Below are positions 28,788 through 37,527 of a stretch of DNA of 64,000 nucleotides, in pieces. Location: assembly GCA_030425195.1 (NCBI GenBank), contig JAUIAV010000004.1:207855-271854 (forward strand). The letters run 5' to 3'. Made by a program: the position numbers and the translations under genes. This DNA is from Gammaproteobacteria bacterium (GTDB lineage Bacteria > Pseudomonadota > Gammaproteobacteria > Pseudomonadales > Azotimanducaceae). Positions within the stretch are counted from its first letter, which is position 1, and each line of letters begins with the position of its first letter. The notes below the pieces were generated by a model. That model had not been told where the DNA came from. It did not search any database and saw only the letters and a program-made list of their open reading frames with translations.

Positions 28788-29519
28788 TCAGCCCGGTCGC
28801 TTCGGCGGTCCGGCACTGGTGTAGCGCGTACCGGGCGGATCCACGGCCCACTCAGGAGACTGCCCCCAGGATTCCTCGAAAACGAGCTCATTGAGCGGCC
28901 TGCGCCGGACCGGACCATGCCGGCCGGCCGGCTTCCCGAGCGTCACCGTCGCCGCAATCAGCGTGTTCTCCGGCACCTCGAGCAGCTCCACCAGCTCGCC
29001 GTATACCGCACCGTGAAATCCGGTGAGCACACCGCCGTAGCCGAGCCCGCGGGCCGCCAGCAGCAGGTTCTGTACCGCGGGATAAATGGAGGCACCCTCG
29101 AACGTGGTCGGCTCCCGGTAGCGTACGAGACAGGGCAGCACCAGGGCCGGCGCGCGCTCGAAATGATCCACGTAGTAGGCCATGGTCCTGGCCATGCGTG
29201 CCTTTGGAGAGTCCGCTCTCGCGCCCGACCCTTCATCGTAGCCGTCGTTTTTCCGCTTGGCGGCCCAGGATTTCCGGGCCGCGGCGCCGATGAGACGCTT
29301 CGCTTCCCGGGCCTTGGGGCCGTCGGTGAGCACGATGAACCGGAACGGCTGCCGGTTCGAGCCGCTGGGCGCCCGGGTGGCCGCAAACAGCATGGCCCGC
29401 AACGCTTCGACCGGGATGGGCTCGTCGGTATAGCGGCGTATGGAACGGGTGCTCGCCAGCCCTTCCAGCAGTCCGACACTGTCCTCCGGAAGATCGAGCC
29501 GTGACAGATCTTCGCTCAC
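28788..29519 (-). CDS. Nitroreductase family flavoprotein
   Basis: 243 residues. FMN-binding features are visible: STRSIRRYTDEPIPVEALR, APSGSNRQPFRFIVL, then YPAVQNLLLAARGLGYGGVLTGFH. The middle has a basic insertion (KSWAAKRKNDGY) and the C-terminus is extended by about 30 residues beyond the core. Probable NAD(P)H-dependent flavin reductase; substrate unknown. The start is a GTG (29519) preceded by GAGAGGCAATGC. Confidence 0.85.
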   Translation of the reverse strand: MSEDLSRLDLPEDSVGLLEGLASTRSIRRYTDEPIPVEALRAMLFAATRAPSGSNRQPFRFIVLTDGPKAREAKRLIGAAARKSWAAKRKNDGYDEGSGARADSPKARMARTMAYYVDHFERAPALVLPCLVRYREPTTFEGASIYPAVQNLLLAARGLGYGGVLTGFHGAVYGELVELLEVPENTLIAATVTLGKPAGRHGPVRRRPLNELVFEESWGQSPEWAVDPPGTRYTSAGPPKRPG

Positions 29520-29585
29520 GCATTGCCTCTCGTCAGGGAATCAGGCGCCATCATCCCCGATCCTCAGCGGACGGGCCAGCAGCTT

Positions 29586-30182
29586 CTACCCGGGCGGTCT
29601 GACGAGCAGCGCGTACGGCGATCCCGTGACCGGCTCGGAAAACTCGCCCACGATCCGATAACCGAGGCGCCGATAGAACGGCCGGTTCCGAGGCACGAAG
29701 GTCTCCAGCCAGGTGGCAACCCCCTGCCGGTCGCTTTCCCGGAGCACCGCGCCGACCAGCTCGGCTCCGAGGCCGCGGTTCTGATGAGCAGGCAGCACCC
29801 CGACGATGGACAGATACCAGGCGGCCTCGTCGACCAGATGCCCGGCGTTGGCCGTCATGTTAATCATCGCTGCCCGGTAGCGCGACAGTGCGAGGGTGCC
29901 GAAACGCTGGAGCAGAAATTCTTCCCTGGCGGCCTTCCTCTGCGCAGCACGCTCGGGTGTCTGAGGCAGCAGCCACACGGATACGCCGGAGGCCTCGCCT
30001 TCCGGAAAAAACAGCCGGCCATACTCGGCCGCTTCCCGCATGGAAAAGTCGTAGTAGTCGAGCATGGCTTCCCGGCCGGGAGGATGGGCGGCCCATTGTT
30101 CCAGGGCGGCGAAGTAGGGATCCGGCCTGAGGGCTTCATAGAGCGATTGCGCGTGCTGTGGATAGATGAGCGGCACTGTCAC
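29586..30182 (-). CDS. GNAT family N-acetyltransferase
   Basis: 198 residues with acetyl-CoA binding motif A, LPAHQNRGLGAELVGAVL, followed by LETFVPRNRPFYRRLGYRIVGEF and a conserved end segment. The N-terminal part (YDFSMREAAEYGRLFFPEG) is like a subset of putative acetyltransferases annotated from marine bacteria. Substrate unknown. The start is GTG at 30182 (or the next GTG two codons on), after GGGAA. No obvious partner; it lies between the nitroreductase and the DUF2855 gene on the same strand. Confidence 0.8.
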   Translation of the reverse strand: MTVPLIYPQHAQSLYEALRPDPYFAALEQWAAHPPGREAMLDYYDFSMREAAEYGRLFFPEGEASGVSVWLLPQTPERAAQRKAAREEFLLQRFGTLALSRYRAAMINMTANAGHLVDEAAWYLSIVGVLPAHQNRGLGAELVGAVLRESDRQGVATWLETFVPRNRPFYRRLGYRIVGEFSEPVTGSPYALLVRPPG

Positions 30183-30230
30183 TTCCCGACCATTTTCCGG
30201 CCCATTCCCGGCGCCTCTCTCAGCAGCCGA

Positions 30231-31334
30231 TCAACCGTCGGACGTCAGGCTCATCACGTACCCCCTGGCGGGGTCCGCCGTTCCGGCGAGAAAGCGTTCG
30301 TAGGTTGCCGTCAATGCCTCGATGCCATGACCGGTTTCCACCTGAATCCAGCGCCCGGAAGCCTCGAGAAATCCCTGCCACGCCCCGGCCATCAGGAGAT
30401 TGAACTGCTCCTGTCCCCATTCGGCCAGGCGCTTCTGAATCTGCGTGGGTGCAAAGAACATCTCTGGCTTCGGCCCGGGCAGGTCCTGGTCGCCCTGCCC
30501 CACCGTGGCCGCATCCCAGTGTGTGGCGCCCACCGCGCAGCTGTAGCGGAGCTCGTCCGCCAGACGCCCGTGCACGGCCGCTCGAACGGAGCCGCTGCCG
30601 GCCATGTCCACCATCACCGAGGACGTCCTCGGCAGCGATGGGATCTCTTCGTAGGTGAAGGTGTGATCGTAGCAGCCGAGGCTTTCGACGAAGGCCCGGT
30701 TGCGTTCGGAGGTCAGACCGATCACCCGGCACTGCTCCCGCCGGTTCCCGTGCAGCAGATGCGCAAGCCCCAGGGCCGTCTTGCTCGATGCGCTGGTGAG
30801 GATCACGTTGCGGGCATCGAAGAAGCCGTTGTCGGCGAGAAAATCGTCGAGAAAAAAGGCGGTGGTGAACAGCGGCCGGTACAGCATCTGCTCCGCTTCC
30901 CGATCCGGATCGTACGCCGGGTCGGCGGCCGTTCTCGTGTACTGATTGTAGACCGGCGGCAGAGCGGCACGATGGGCGGCGCCATCCACCAGGCCACCCC
31001 GACTCACGTTTTCCGGTCGGATCACCAGGTGAGTGCTCATGGGATAGTAGCCGTAGAGCCGTTCGCCCACCGGCACCGCCGGCAGCGTTGAGGCGATGAC
31101 CTCGCCGAAACCCCAGACGGGGATACGGCCCCAGGGCGCCTCCGCCGGGAAAAACTGCCAGTAGCCGATGGCATCGCCGGCAACACCGTAGGTGATGTTG
31201 TTCGCCGTCAGGGCAAAGTGGTCGACACGGATCAGGACCTCCCCTGCCTGCGGCGCCTCGATCTGTGCTTCCCGGAGACGCCAGTTGGCCAGATTGGCCC
31301 GCTCGGACTCCAGAGTGACCGTTTGAACATGCAT
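30231..31334 (-). CDS. DUF2855 family protein
   Basis: 367 residues. An MDR-like N-terminus (RVDHFALTANNITYGVAGD; WGFGEVIAST) and a Rossmann-like centre (VILTSASSKTALGLAHLL; VMVDMAGSGSV) recall zinc-free alcohol dehydrogenase/quinone reductase folds. The family is catalogued as DUF2855 with no established substrate. The ATG at 31334 is chosen as it begins the conserved region (MHVQTVTLESERANLANW); the open frame to 31430 overlaps the divergent gene. It is divergent from the beta-hydroxylase-like gene with 52 bp between starts. Confidence 0.82.
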   Translation of the reverse strand: MHVQTVTLESERANLANWRLREAQIEAPQAGEVLIRVDHFALTANNITYGVAGDAIGYWQFFPAEAPWGRIPVWGFGEVIASTLPAVPVGERLYGYYPMSTHLVIRPENVSRGGLVDGAAHRAALPPVYNQYTRTAADPAYDPDREAEQMLYRPLFTTAFFLDDFLADNGFFDARNVILTSASSKTALGLAHLLHGNRREQCRVIGLTSERNRAFVESLGCYDHTFTYEEIPSLPRTSSVMVDMAGSGSVRAAVHGRLADELRYSCAVGATHWDAATVGQGDQDLPGPKPEMFFAPTQIQKRLAEWGQEQFNLLMAGAWQGFLEASGRWIQVETGHGIEALTATYERFLAGTADPARGYVMSLTSDG

Positions 31335-31353
31335 GCGCGGGAGTGTAGCCGTA

Positions 31354-31380
31354 TTGCCACCAGGTCGATACCGGTAGAAT
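31354..31380 (+). promoter_or_regulatory. Candidate promoter for a leaderless or near-leaderless transcript
   Basis: TTGCCA (31354-31359) and TAGAAT (31375-31380), spacing 15, lie so close to the ATG at 31387 that transcription would start at or next to it. There is no ribosome binding site before this ATG. Confidence 0.35.
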
Positions 31381-31386
31381 GCTCCC

Positions 31387-32115
31387 ATGCAGCTGTATCC
31401 TTCCATCAAGAAGCTGGGCGTGAAGCTCATGCGTGGTGTTTCCGAGTTTCAGGCCCGCCACTCGCTGGTCGGCACCGGCCCCGTGCTCGACAATGCCGAA
31501 TTCCCCTGGGTGAGCACGGTGGAAGCCGCATTCCCGCAAATCCGGGCGGAGCTCGACGCGCTTCTGGAGCACCCTGAGCGCATCCCGGCGTTCCATGAGA
31601 TTTCCCCGGACCAGAAACGGATCTCCAAGGGCGACAACTGGAAGGTTTTCACCTTCCATGCCTACGGCACCCGGATCGAGGAAAACCGGGCCCTGTGCCC
31701 GGAGACCTCCCGGCTCATCGATCAGGTGCCGGGACTGCAGAACGCCTGGTTCTCCATTCTCGCACCCGGCTATCACATCCCGCCGCACCACGGCCCCACC
31801 CGGGCCGTGGTCCGCCTGCATCTTGGGCTCGTCGTCCCGGAGGACCGGGCCTCCTGCTGGATCCGGGTAGACGATCGGATCTGCACCTGGGAGGAAGGCA
31901 AGGTGCTCGTCTTCGACGACACCTACGAGCACGAGGTACGCAACGACACGCCCGACCGGCGGGTGGTGCTGTTTCTCGACTTCGACCGGCCCATGGACCG
32001 GGTGGGCGGTCTGGTGAACGGGCTTCTGGTCTATCTCATCCGGATCAGCAGTTACGTACAGGTCCCGCTCAAGAATCTGGCCGACTGGAACAAGGACCTG
32101 CAGAAGGCGAACTGA
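31387..32115 (+). CDS. Aspartyl/asparaginyl beta-hydroxylase domain protein
   Basis: 242 residues of the AspH/LpxO-like 2-oxoglutarate iron dioxygenase group. Core features: FSILAPGYHIPPHHGPT (first His of the metal site), RAVVRLHLGLVVPED, then WEEGKVLVFDDTYEHEVRN (second His) and VVLFLDFDRPM. A hydrophobic tail, VGGLVNGLLVYLIRI, may attach it to the membrane. In Gram-negatives, relatives hydroxylate lipid A acyl chains, ornithine lipids or proteins; the target here is unknown. An intrinsic terminator follows 26 bp after the stop. Confidence 0.85.
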   Translation: MQLYPSIKKLGVKLMRGVSEFQARHSLVGTGPVLDNAEFPWVSTVEAAFPQIRAELDALLEHPERIPAFHEISPDQKRISKGDNWKVFTFHAYGTRIEENRALCPETSRLIDQVPGLQNAWFSILAPGYHIPPHHGPTRAVVRLHLGLVVPEDRASCWIRVDDRICTWEEGKVLVFDDTYEHEVRNDTPDRRVVLFLDFDRPMDRVGGLVNGLLVYLIRISSYVQVPLKNLADWNKDLQKAN

Positions 32116-32140
32116 ATCACATGCAGCCGCCGATGCCCGC

Positions 32141-32166
32141 AGAGCCACATATAACGGGCTCTTTTT
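32141..32166 (+). terminator. Rho-independent terminator after the beta-hydroxylase-like gene
   Basis: AGAGCC (32141-32146), a 10-base loop, GGCTCT (32157-32162) and a run of five T (32162-32166). It lies just downstream of the stop at 32115, ahead of cysH. This is the clearest intrinsic terminator in the window. Confidence 0.6.
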
Positions 32167-32245
32167 AGGACATAGCCATTCGTTCCTTCTCAGTCCCGGC
32201 CCCGGGCATTAACGTTTCGGGCAGTCGTACTGGAGTACTCAGGCA

Positions 32246-32992
32246 ATGCCCTGCACAGCCTTACCGGAGCCGGCCTTCACGGATGCCGGTCACCTGGCCA
32301 CCTGGAACCAGCGATTCAGCGAGCTGGATGCCGGGGGCAGAGTGCGCTGTGCGCTCGAACATCTGCCTGGTAACCATGTCCTGACCTCCTCTTTCGGCGC
32401 ACAGGCTGCGGTCAGTCTGCACCTGCTCACCCGCGAACGGCCCGACATCCCGGTGATTCTCCTGGACACGGGCTATCTGTTTCCCGAGACCTACGCGTTC
32501 ATCGACGAGCTCACCGAACGCCTGAACCTGAATCTCAAGGTCTACCGGGGTCTTACGAGCCCCGCCTGGCAGGAGGCACGTTTCGGCGAACGCTGGAACC
32601 AGGGCCTGGAAGGCATCGAGCAGTACAACTACGACAACAAGGTGGAACCCATGGCCCGCGCGCTCGAGGAGCTCGAAGTGGGCACCTGGTTCTCCGGCCT
32701 GCGCCGCAGCCAGGCCGAGTCCCGCAGCGATACCCCGTTCCTTCAGTACACGGGCGATCACTTCAAGGTCTGCCCGATTGCGGACTGGACGGATCGGGAT
32801 GTGTTCGACTATCTCAAGGCCAACGACCTCCCCTATCACCCCCTCTGGCACGAGGGCTACGTCTCCATCGGCGACGTGCACACCACCCGTGCGCTGCACG
32901 AGGTGGACGACGAGAATGAGACCCGTTTCTTCGGTCTGAAGCGGGAATGCGGCATTCACGAGACGGCGTTTTCCCGGACCACCACCGGCTGA
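32246..32992 (+). CDS. cysH: Phosphoadenylyl-sulfate reductase
   Basis: 248 residues. The PAPS-loop-like [43 protein letters not shown] and the C-terminal RECGIHE with the catalytic Cys235 define CysH. The extra Cys pairs that hold a 4Fe-4S cluster in APS reductases are absent, so this is the thioredoxin-dependent PAPS-reducing type. It acts in assimilatory sulfate reduction, making sulfite. It stands alone here, without cysI/cysJ/cysN. The leader (32167-32245) contains the dyad GTACTGGAGTAC but no certain regulator site. Confidence 0.9.
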   Translation: MPCTALPEPAFTDAGHLATWNQRFSELDAGGRVRCALEHLPGNHVLTSSFGAQAAVSLHLLTRERPDIPVILLDTGYLFPETYAFIDELTERLNLNLKVYRGLTSPAWQEARFGERWNQGLEGIEQYNYDNKVEPMARALEELEVGTWFSGLRRSQAESRSDTPFLQYTGDHFKVCPIADWTDRDVFDYLKANDLPYHPLWHEGYVSIGDVHTTRALHEVDDENETRFFGLKRECGIHETAFSRTTTG

Positions 32993-33050
32993 CGATCCGG
33001 GTCCCGGCAGCCATGCCGCAACGGCATCGAACCGCTATGCTCTGCCGACC

Positions 33051-34253
33051 ATGGACATCCCCGCCACAGCCCTGTTCTTCACGACGCTCGTCGCTCTCAC
33101 CGCCCTGTCTCAGCCGTTGGCGGACCGACTGCGGATACCTGCGAGCGCGGTACAGATTCTGCTCGGCTTTGCCGCGGTGCACATCGCGACCATGGTCCTC
33201 GGTCTGGATACCGGACTTCGGGCAGGAAACTTCCACGATCTGGTCATCTACGTCCTTCTGCCCATCGTACTGTTTCAGTCGGCCTATGGACTGACGGCAC
33301 AGGACCTGTACAGAGATCTCGCGGGCTCTCTCCTGCTGGCTGTCTTCGGAGTGCTCCTCACCACCGTCTTCTGCGCCGTGCTGGTCTACCACGGCATCGG
33401 TCATGCGAGCGGTTTTCCCTGGGCAGCCGCCATTCTCACGGGTGCACTGCTGTCTGCGACCGACCCATCCGCGGCCGCAGACGTGCTGAGGCGCAGAGGC
33501 GGCTCACACCGGCTGGTTCGGATTCTGGAAACCGAAAGTCTCTACAACGACGCATTCGCCATCGTGCTGTTCTCCTCGGCTCTGCTCTTCGCAGCCATGC
33601 CCGACGAGCAGCCACAGCTGTCACCGATCGCCGGGGCGCTCGGCTGGAACTTCTTCATCGGGCTGATCACCGGGATCATCGGCGGCTGCCTCTTCCGTCT
33701 CCTGCTCTCGAAGACGCCGACCGGCACGACCCGCACCGCCGGTGCTATCGCCGGCGCCTATGGCGCCTACCTGCTCGCGGAACTGGCCTTCGAATCCTCC
33801 GGAGCCATGGCCGTTCTCGCTACCGGACTCATTCTGGGACATGCGGATCGAAACAGAGGAACCGACGCGACCGGGTTCTGGACTCTTGGCGGCTTTCTGG
33901 CTTCCGGCGCGCTGTTTCTGCTGGTGGGTGCAACCGTTACCCTGTCCATGTTCGAGCATCGCTGGCTCGCCATGCTGATTGCCATCGGAGCGGCGCTGCT
34001 CGCCCGCGCGCTTCTGGTCGGTGGCGCCTTCCTGGCGCTGCGTCCGTTTGCCGCCAGTCCGATGGGTGCACGGAATCAGTGCGTGCTCATCTGGGGCGGC
34101 TCCAGAGGTGCCGTCACCGTGGCGCTGGCCCTTTCGCTGCCGGTCTCTCTCGACTACTGGTGGACCATTCAGTCCATGGCATTCGGTGTAGTGCTGTTCG
34201 GCCTTCTGGTCCAGGTGCCGACTCTGCCGCTGATCGACGGGAGGCGCCGATGA
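33051..34253 (+). CDS. Cation:proton antiporter, CPA1/NhaP-like
   Basis: 400 residues, about twelve membrane helices. Typical CPA1 segments are visible: GALLSATDPSAAADVLRRRG (the Asp-containing core), ILETESLYNDAFAIVLFSSA and the C-terminal WGGSRGAVTVALALSLP. Expected to exchange Na+ or K+ for H+ across the inner membrane; the ion cannot be told. The short length leaves no cytoplasmic tail. TATGCT at 33036-33041 may be its -10 element. The stop overlaps the next gene by 4 bp. Confidence 0.87.
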   Translation: MDIPATALFFTTLVALTALSQPLADRLRIPASAVQILLGFAAVHIATMVLGLDTGLRAGNFHDLVIYVLLPIVLFQSAYGLTAQDLYRDLAGSLLLAVFGVLLTTVFCAVLVYHGIGHASGFPWAAAILTGALLSATDPSAAADVLRRRGGSHRLVRILETESLYNDAFAIVLFSSALLFAAMPDEQPQLSPIAGALGWNFFIGLITGIIGGCLFRLLLSKTPTGTTRTAGAIAGAYGAYLLAELAFESSGAMAVLATGLILGHADRNRGTDATGFWTLGGFLASGALFLLVGATVTLSMFEHRWLAMLIAIGAALLARALLVGGAFLALRPFAASPMGARNQCVLIWGGSRGAVTVALALSLPVSLDYWWTIQSMAFGVVLFGLLVQVPTLPLIDGRRR

Positions 34254-35212
34254 TACGGCAGGCCCTCTGGACCGGTGAAGCCATCGACGGGCTGATGGCT
34301 CTGCTGGCCTCGAATGCGGCATACAGATTACCGCGCCCGCCGATCCTCCTGCCGGGTGACGTGGCCTGGCGCCTGCCGGGTTCCGATCCGGAAACCAATC
34401 TCAGGCTCTTCCATCGCGACGACTCTCTGGACGCCTTCGTCTGGTTCGAGCCCGACACCGGTTTCGATTTCGACTGGCGTGCGACGGCTGGGGAACCGGA
34501 GGCACTGCTGCGCACCGTGTTCGACTGGGCATACGAGCGTCGCTCGGTGCTGCCGCTCGCCTACCCGAGGTTCGTCGATATCACCGACATGGATGCCTGG
34601 CGGCGGGAAATCGAAGCGCCGATTGCACGGAACGACCGGCCCGGCCGGTATCTGAGCACGATTGCCCTGGAGTCGGACGATTTCCGGATCCGCGTGCTCG
34701 AGAGGGAGGGGTTCAGCGCCTGTGCCCACCATGCGCCCGTTTATCTGCAGGACCTCACCCATCCTCTGCCTGAGCCCGACGCACCTTCCGGTGCGGTGCT
34801 CAGATCGGTCACGGAGGCAGATATCCCGGCCCGGGTGGACGTGCACCGGGCCGCCTGGGTCGGCAGCCGCTTCGATCACGAACGCTATGCGCAGATCCGT
34901 TCCCGTTCCGTGTACGACCAGCAGCTGGATGTGGTGCTCGAGCGGAGCGGTATCTTCGGCAGCTACGCGCTGTGCTGGGCGGACCCGGTCTCCGGCATCG
35001 GTCACTTCGAGCCGGTGGGAACCCGTCCGGACTGGCGCGGCACGGGTGCCGGACGGGCCGTCATCCTGGAGGGTCTGAGACGCCTCAGAGAGGCAGGCAT
35101 GCGGTGGGCCCGGGTATCCACGGCGGGCTTCAACCACCCTGCTCAGGCCCTCTACGAATCCTGCGGCTTCGAGCAGACGGACACGGAACGCACCTTCATC
35201 CGGAAGCTGTAG
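34250..35212 (+). CDS. GNAT family N-acetyltransferase, two-domain length
   Basis: 320 residues. The C-terminal half has a clear GNAT core (VGTRPDWRGTGAGRAVILEGLRR; ARVSTAGFNHPAQALYESCGF). The N-terminal half (about 1-180) looks like a degenerate second acetyltransferase-like domain. The ATG at 34250 overlaps the antiporter stop (ATGA), so the two are translationally coupled. Substrate unknown. Confidence 0.82.
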   Translation: MIRQALWTGEAIDGLMALLASNAAYRLPRPPILLPGDVAWRLPGSDPETNLRLFHRDDSLDAFVWFEPDTGFDFDWRATAGEPEALLRTVFDWAYERRSVLPLAYPRFVDITDMDAWRREIEAPIARNDRPGRYLSTIALESDDFRIRVLEREGFSACAHHAPVYLQDLTHPLPEPDAPSGAVLRSVTEADIPARVDVHRAAWVGSRFDHERYAQIRSRSVYDQQLDVVLERSGIFGSYALCWADPVSGIGHFEPVGTRPDWRGTGAGRAVILEGLRRLREAGMRWARVSTAGFNHPAQALYESCGFEQTDTERTFIRKL

Positions 35213-35307
35213 CCCGCTGACCCGGGAGCTCCGACCCGCAGAAGCCCCCGGGCATCCACGTAGAGTCACGGATATGGCTTGTTCTCGGAGGCACGTACTC
35301 TCGGCCC

Positions 35308-36540
35308 ATGGAAGCGGCCCAGTTCTTCATCGAGTTGGCAGGGATCCTGATTACGGCCCGGCTGGCCGGTGAGCTGGCTAACCGTTTCGGCGCGCCGTCG
35401 GTCATCGGCGAGCTGACCGCCGGTATTCTGCTCGGGCCCAGCGTGCTGGGCTGGATCGAGGCGACGGAGATCATCCGCCTGCTGGCCGAGATCGGCATCA
35501 TCCTGCTGCTGTTCGAGGTCGGTCTGGAAACGGACATCGGCCGCCTGGCCCGCTCCGGCAGCCGTTCCGTGATCGTGGCACTCGGCGGGTTCATCGTCCC
35601 CTTTCTGCTCGGCTACACGGCCAGCCGCTATCTGTTCGGACACGATCTGCTCCTCGCCCTGTTCATCGGCGGTACGCTGACGGCGACCAGCATCGGCGTG
35701 ACCGTGCGTATTCTCCGGGACGTGGGCCGCCAGAACAGCCGGGAAGGGCAGATCGTGCTGGGCGCGGCGGTGATCGACGATCTGCTGGGCGTGCTGCTGC
35801 TTGCCGTGCTCTACGAATTCTCCCGCACGGGAGAAATCAGTCTGACGGGACTCGGTGAGCTCGCCGTGTTCATCGGCATCTTCTTCGTGGTCGCGCCGAT
35901 CGCCGCCAAGCTGGTCTCCTACGTCGTCGGTCACTTCTCGAACGTCACCGAGATCCCCGGTCTGGTGACCACCTCGATCATCTCTCTCGTGCTCGTGTTC
36001 GCCTGGCTGGCCCATGCCATCGGCGCGCCGGAGCTGATCGGCGGGTTCGCTGCCGGACTCGCGCTGTCGCGGCGGTTCTTCCTGCCCTTCGGCGTCGCGC
36101 TGGCGAGCAATCCCAAATTCGCCGACGAGGTGGAGCGGGACATGCGGCCCATCGTGCAGCTGTTCACGCCGATCTTCTTCGTCACCGTCGGGCTGTCGCT
36201 CGACCTGCGCGCCGTGGAGTGGACGTCGGGCTTCATCTGGCTGTTTTCCCTGTCCGTGGGCTTCATTGCCATCATCGGCAAGATCACGGGCGGCTATCTG
36301 CTGGTCCGCGAGCACTGGCTGATGAAGAGCGCCGTGGGAATGGCCATGGTGCCGCGCGGTGAAGTCGGCCTGATCTTCGCCGAGCTCGGCCGCTCTTCGG
36401 GAATCTTCGACGATCCCACCTATGCCGCGGTGGTGCTCGTGGTCGCCTACACCACCCTCTTCTCCCCTTTCTGGATCAAGCTGTTCTACCGGCTGTTCGG
36501 TCACCGGCCGGAACTTGCAGAAGAGGCTCACCCCACATAG
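35308..36540 (+). CDS. Cation:proton antiporter, CPA2/KefB-like
   Basis: 410 residues, about twelve helices. CPA2 signatures: RFGAPSVIGELTAGILLGPS, EIGIILLLFEVGLETD, GGTLTATSIGVTVRIL and GAAVIDDLLGVLLLAVLY (Asp-Asp core), and MAMVPRGEVGLIFAELG near the end. There is no C-terminal TrkA-N domain, so it is the short KefB/NapA-like type. Expected to move Na+ or K+ against H+. The last 13 bp overlap the convergent RIO kinase gene. Confidence 0.87.
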   Translation: MEAAQFFIELAGILITARLAGELANRFGAPSVIGELTAGILLGPSVLGWIEATEIIRLLAEIGIILLLFEVGLETDIGRLARSGSRSVIVALGGFIVPFLLGYTASRYLFGHDLLLALFIGGTLTATSIGVTVRILRDVGRQNSREGQIVLGAAVIDDLLGVLLLAVLYEFSRTGEISLTGLGELAVFIGIFFVVAPIAAKLVSYVVGHFSNVTEIPGLVTTSIISLVLVFAWLAHAIGAPELIGGFAAGLALSRRFFLPFGVALASNPKFADEVERDMRPIVQLFTPIFFVTVGLSLDLRAVEWTSGFIWLFSLSVGFIAIIGKITGGYLLVREHWLMKSAVGMAMVPRGEVGLIFAELGRSSGIFDDPTYAAVVLVVAYTTLFSPFWIKLFYRLFGHRPELAEEAHPT

Positions 36541-37304
36541 CGGCCCCAGAGATCGATCGCGTCCCCGGTCGGATCGAGAGTCAGCCCCTGGTGCTCGAAG
36601 TAGCCGGCGAGATTGACCAGATCCCGGTGAAACAGAGACCAGCCGTCCACCGCCTCGTCCACCGACACCACCTGTGGCAGGTCGATGATCCAGGGCCGGC
36701 CCTGGTGATACAGAATGTTGAACGCAGAGAGATCTCCGTGCACCAGACCGCAGTCGAGCATGATGGCGATCTCGTCGAGCAGCAGCCCGTACGCCGTTGC
36801 CGCTTCCGCGGCGGACAGTCTCACCTGAGACAGCATGGGGGCGGGCCCCGCATCGTCGCCGAGAAACGCCATCAGCACGGCGGAGGGCGCATGATCATAC
36901 GGCTGCGGTACGCAGGCACCCGCCTGTCGGAGGCGGTTGAGCGCCTGCCACTCCCGATCGACCCACATCTGCTGGGACGCCTTTCTGCCGGTTCGTGTGC
37001 CTTTGCGCACGGCTTTCGCGAGGCGCCGGTCGCCGATCCGGCTGGTGTCCGTGTACTGTGCGTTGTTCGCGAAGCCCCGGAACCGCCGGTCGCGATAGAC
37101 CTTGGCGGCGACGAAGGGGGCATCCACCTCGCCGGGTACAGTCCGGCACAGATACACCGTCGCCTCCTTGCCGTCGTTGACCCGGTAGACCACGTCCTCC
37201 ACATGTCTGGAAAACGCATCGAGGATCATCTGCTGCTCCAGCTCGGCGAGCTCGCCGCGGGTGAAGCCACCGCCCATGAGATCGATGGAAGTATCGTCCG
37301 CCAT
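36528..37304 (-). CDS. RIO-family serine protein kinase (RIO1-like)
   Basis: 258 residues. The ATP-binding Lys region (ATVYLCRTVPGEVDAPFVAAKVY), hinge and catalytic loop LVHGDLSAFNILYHQG are intact, and the metal-binding loop reads IIDLPQVV where most protein kinases have DFG. This is typical of RIO kinases, which are mainly archaeal/eukaryotic ribosome-assembly factors but also occur in some bacteria, where the target is unknown. The ATG at 37304 follows TTTCAGGAGAAATC. It is convergent with the KefB-like antiporter, overlapping 13 bp. An 223-bp leader upstream contains a possible 14-codon frame. Confidence 0.87.
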   Translation of the reverse strand: MADDTSIDLMGGGFTRGELAELEQQMILDAFSRHVEDVVYRVNDGKEATVYLCRTVPGEVDAPFVAAKVYRDRRFRGFANNAQYTDTSRIGDRRLAKAVRKGTRTGRKASQQMWVDREWQALNRLRQAGACVPQPYDHAPSAVLMAFLGDDAGPAPMLSQVRLSAAEAATAYGLLLDEIAIMLDCGLVHGDLSAFNILYHQGRPWIIDLPQVVSVDEAVDGWSLFHRDLVNLAGYFEHQGLTLDPTGDAIDLWGRYVG

Positions 37305-37432
37305 GATTTCTCCTGAAAACTGCTCGAGTCACAGACCGCCACACGCAGCTGAGCGCCACGTACCGGCAGTCGGTCATTGATTGCGGAGAAATCCGGCCCG
37401 GCCGGGCCAGTATCGGAACTGTCAGTTCGAGG

Positions 37433-37477
37433 TCAGGCTCGGAGGTTCCGCCTGATTTGCGTGTAGAGAACCGTCAT
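37433..37477 (-). CDS. Possible 14-residue leader peptide ahead of the RIO kinase gene
   Basis: A near-perfect ribosome site AAGGAGG lies 6 bases before ATG (37477-37475); the frame reads MTVLYTQIRRNLRA and stops at TGA 37435-37433. It sits in the 223-bp gap between mobA and the RIO kinase gene, on the same strand as both. The strength of the ribosome site is the only support. The rest of the gap (37305-37432 and 37478-37527) shows nothing else. Confidence 0.3.
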   Translation of the reverse strand: MTVLYTQIRRNLRA

Positions 37478-37527
37478 CGAACGCCTCCTTGCCCTGCCAG
37501 GGGCTTCCATAGCCGGATCACGTTAGA

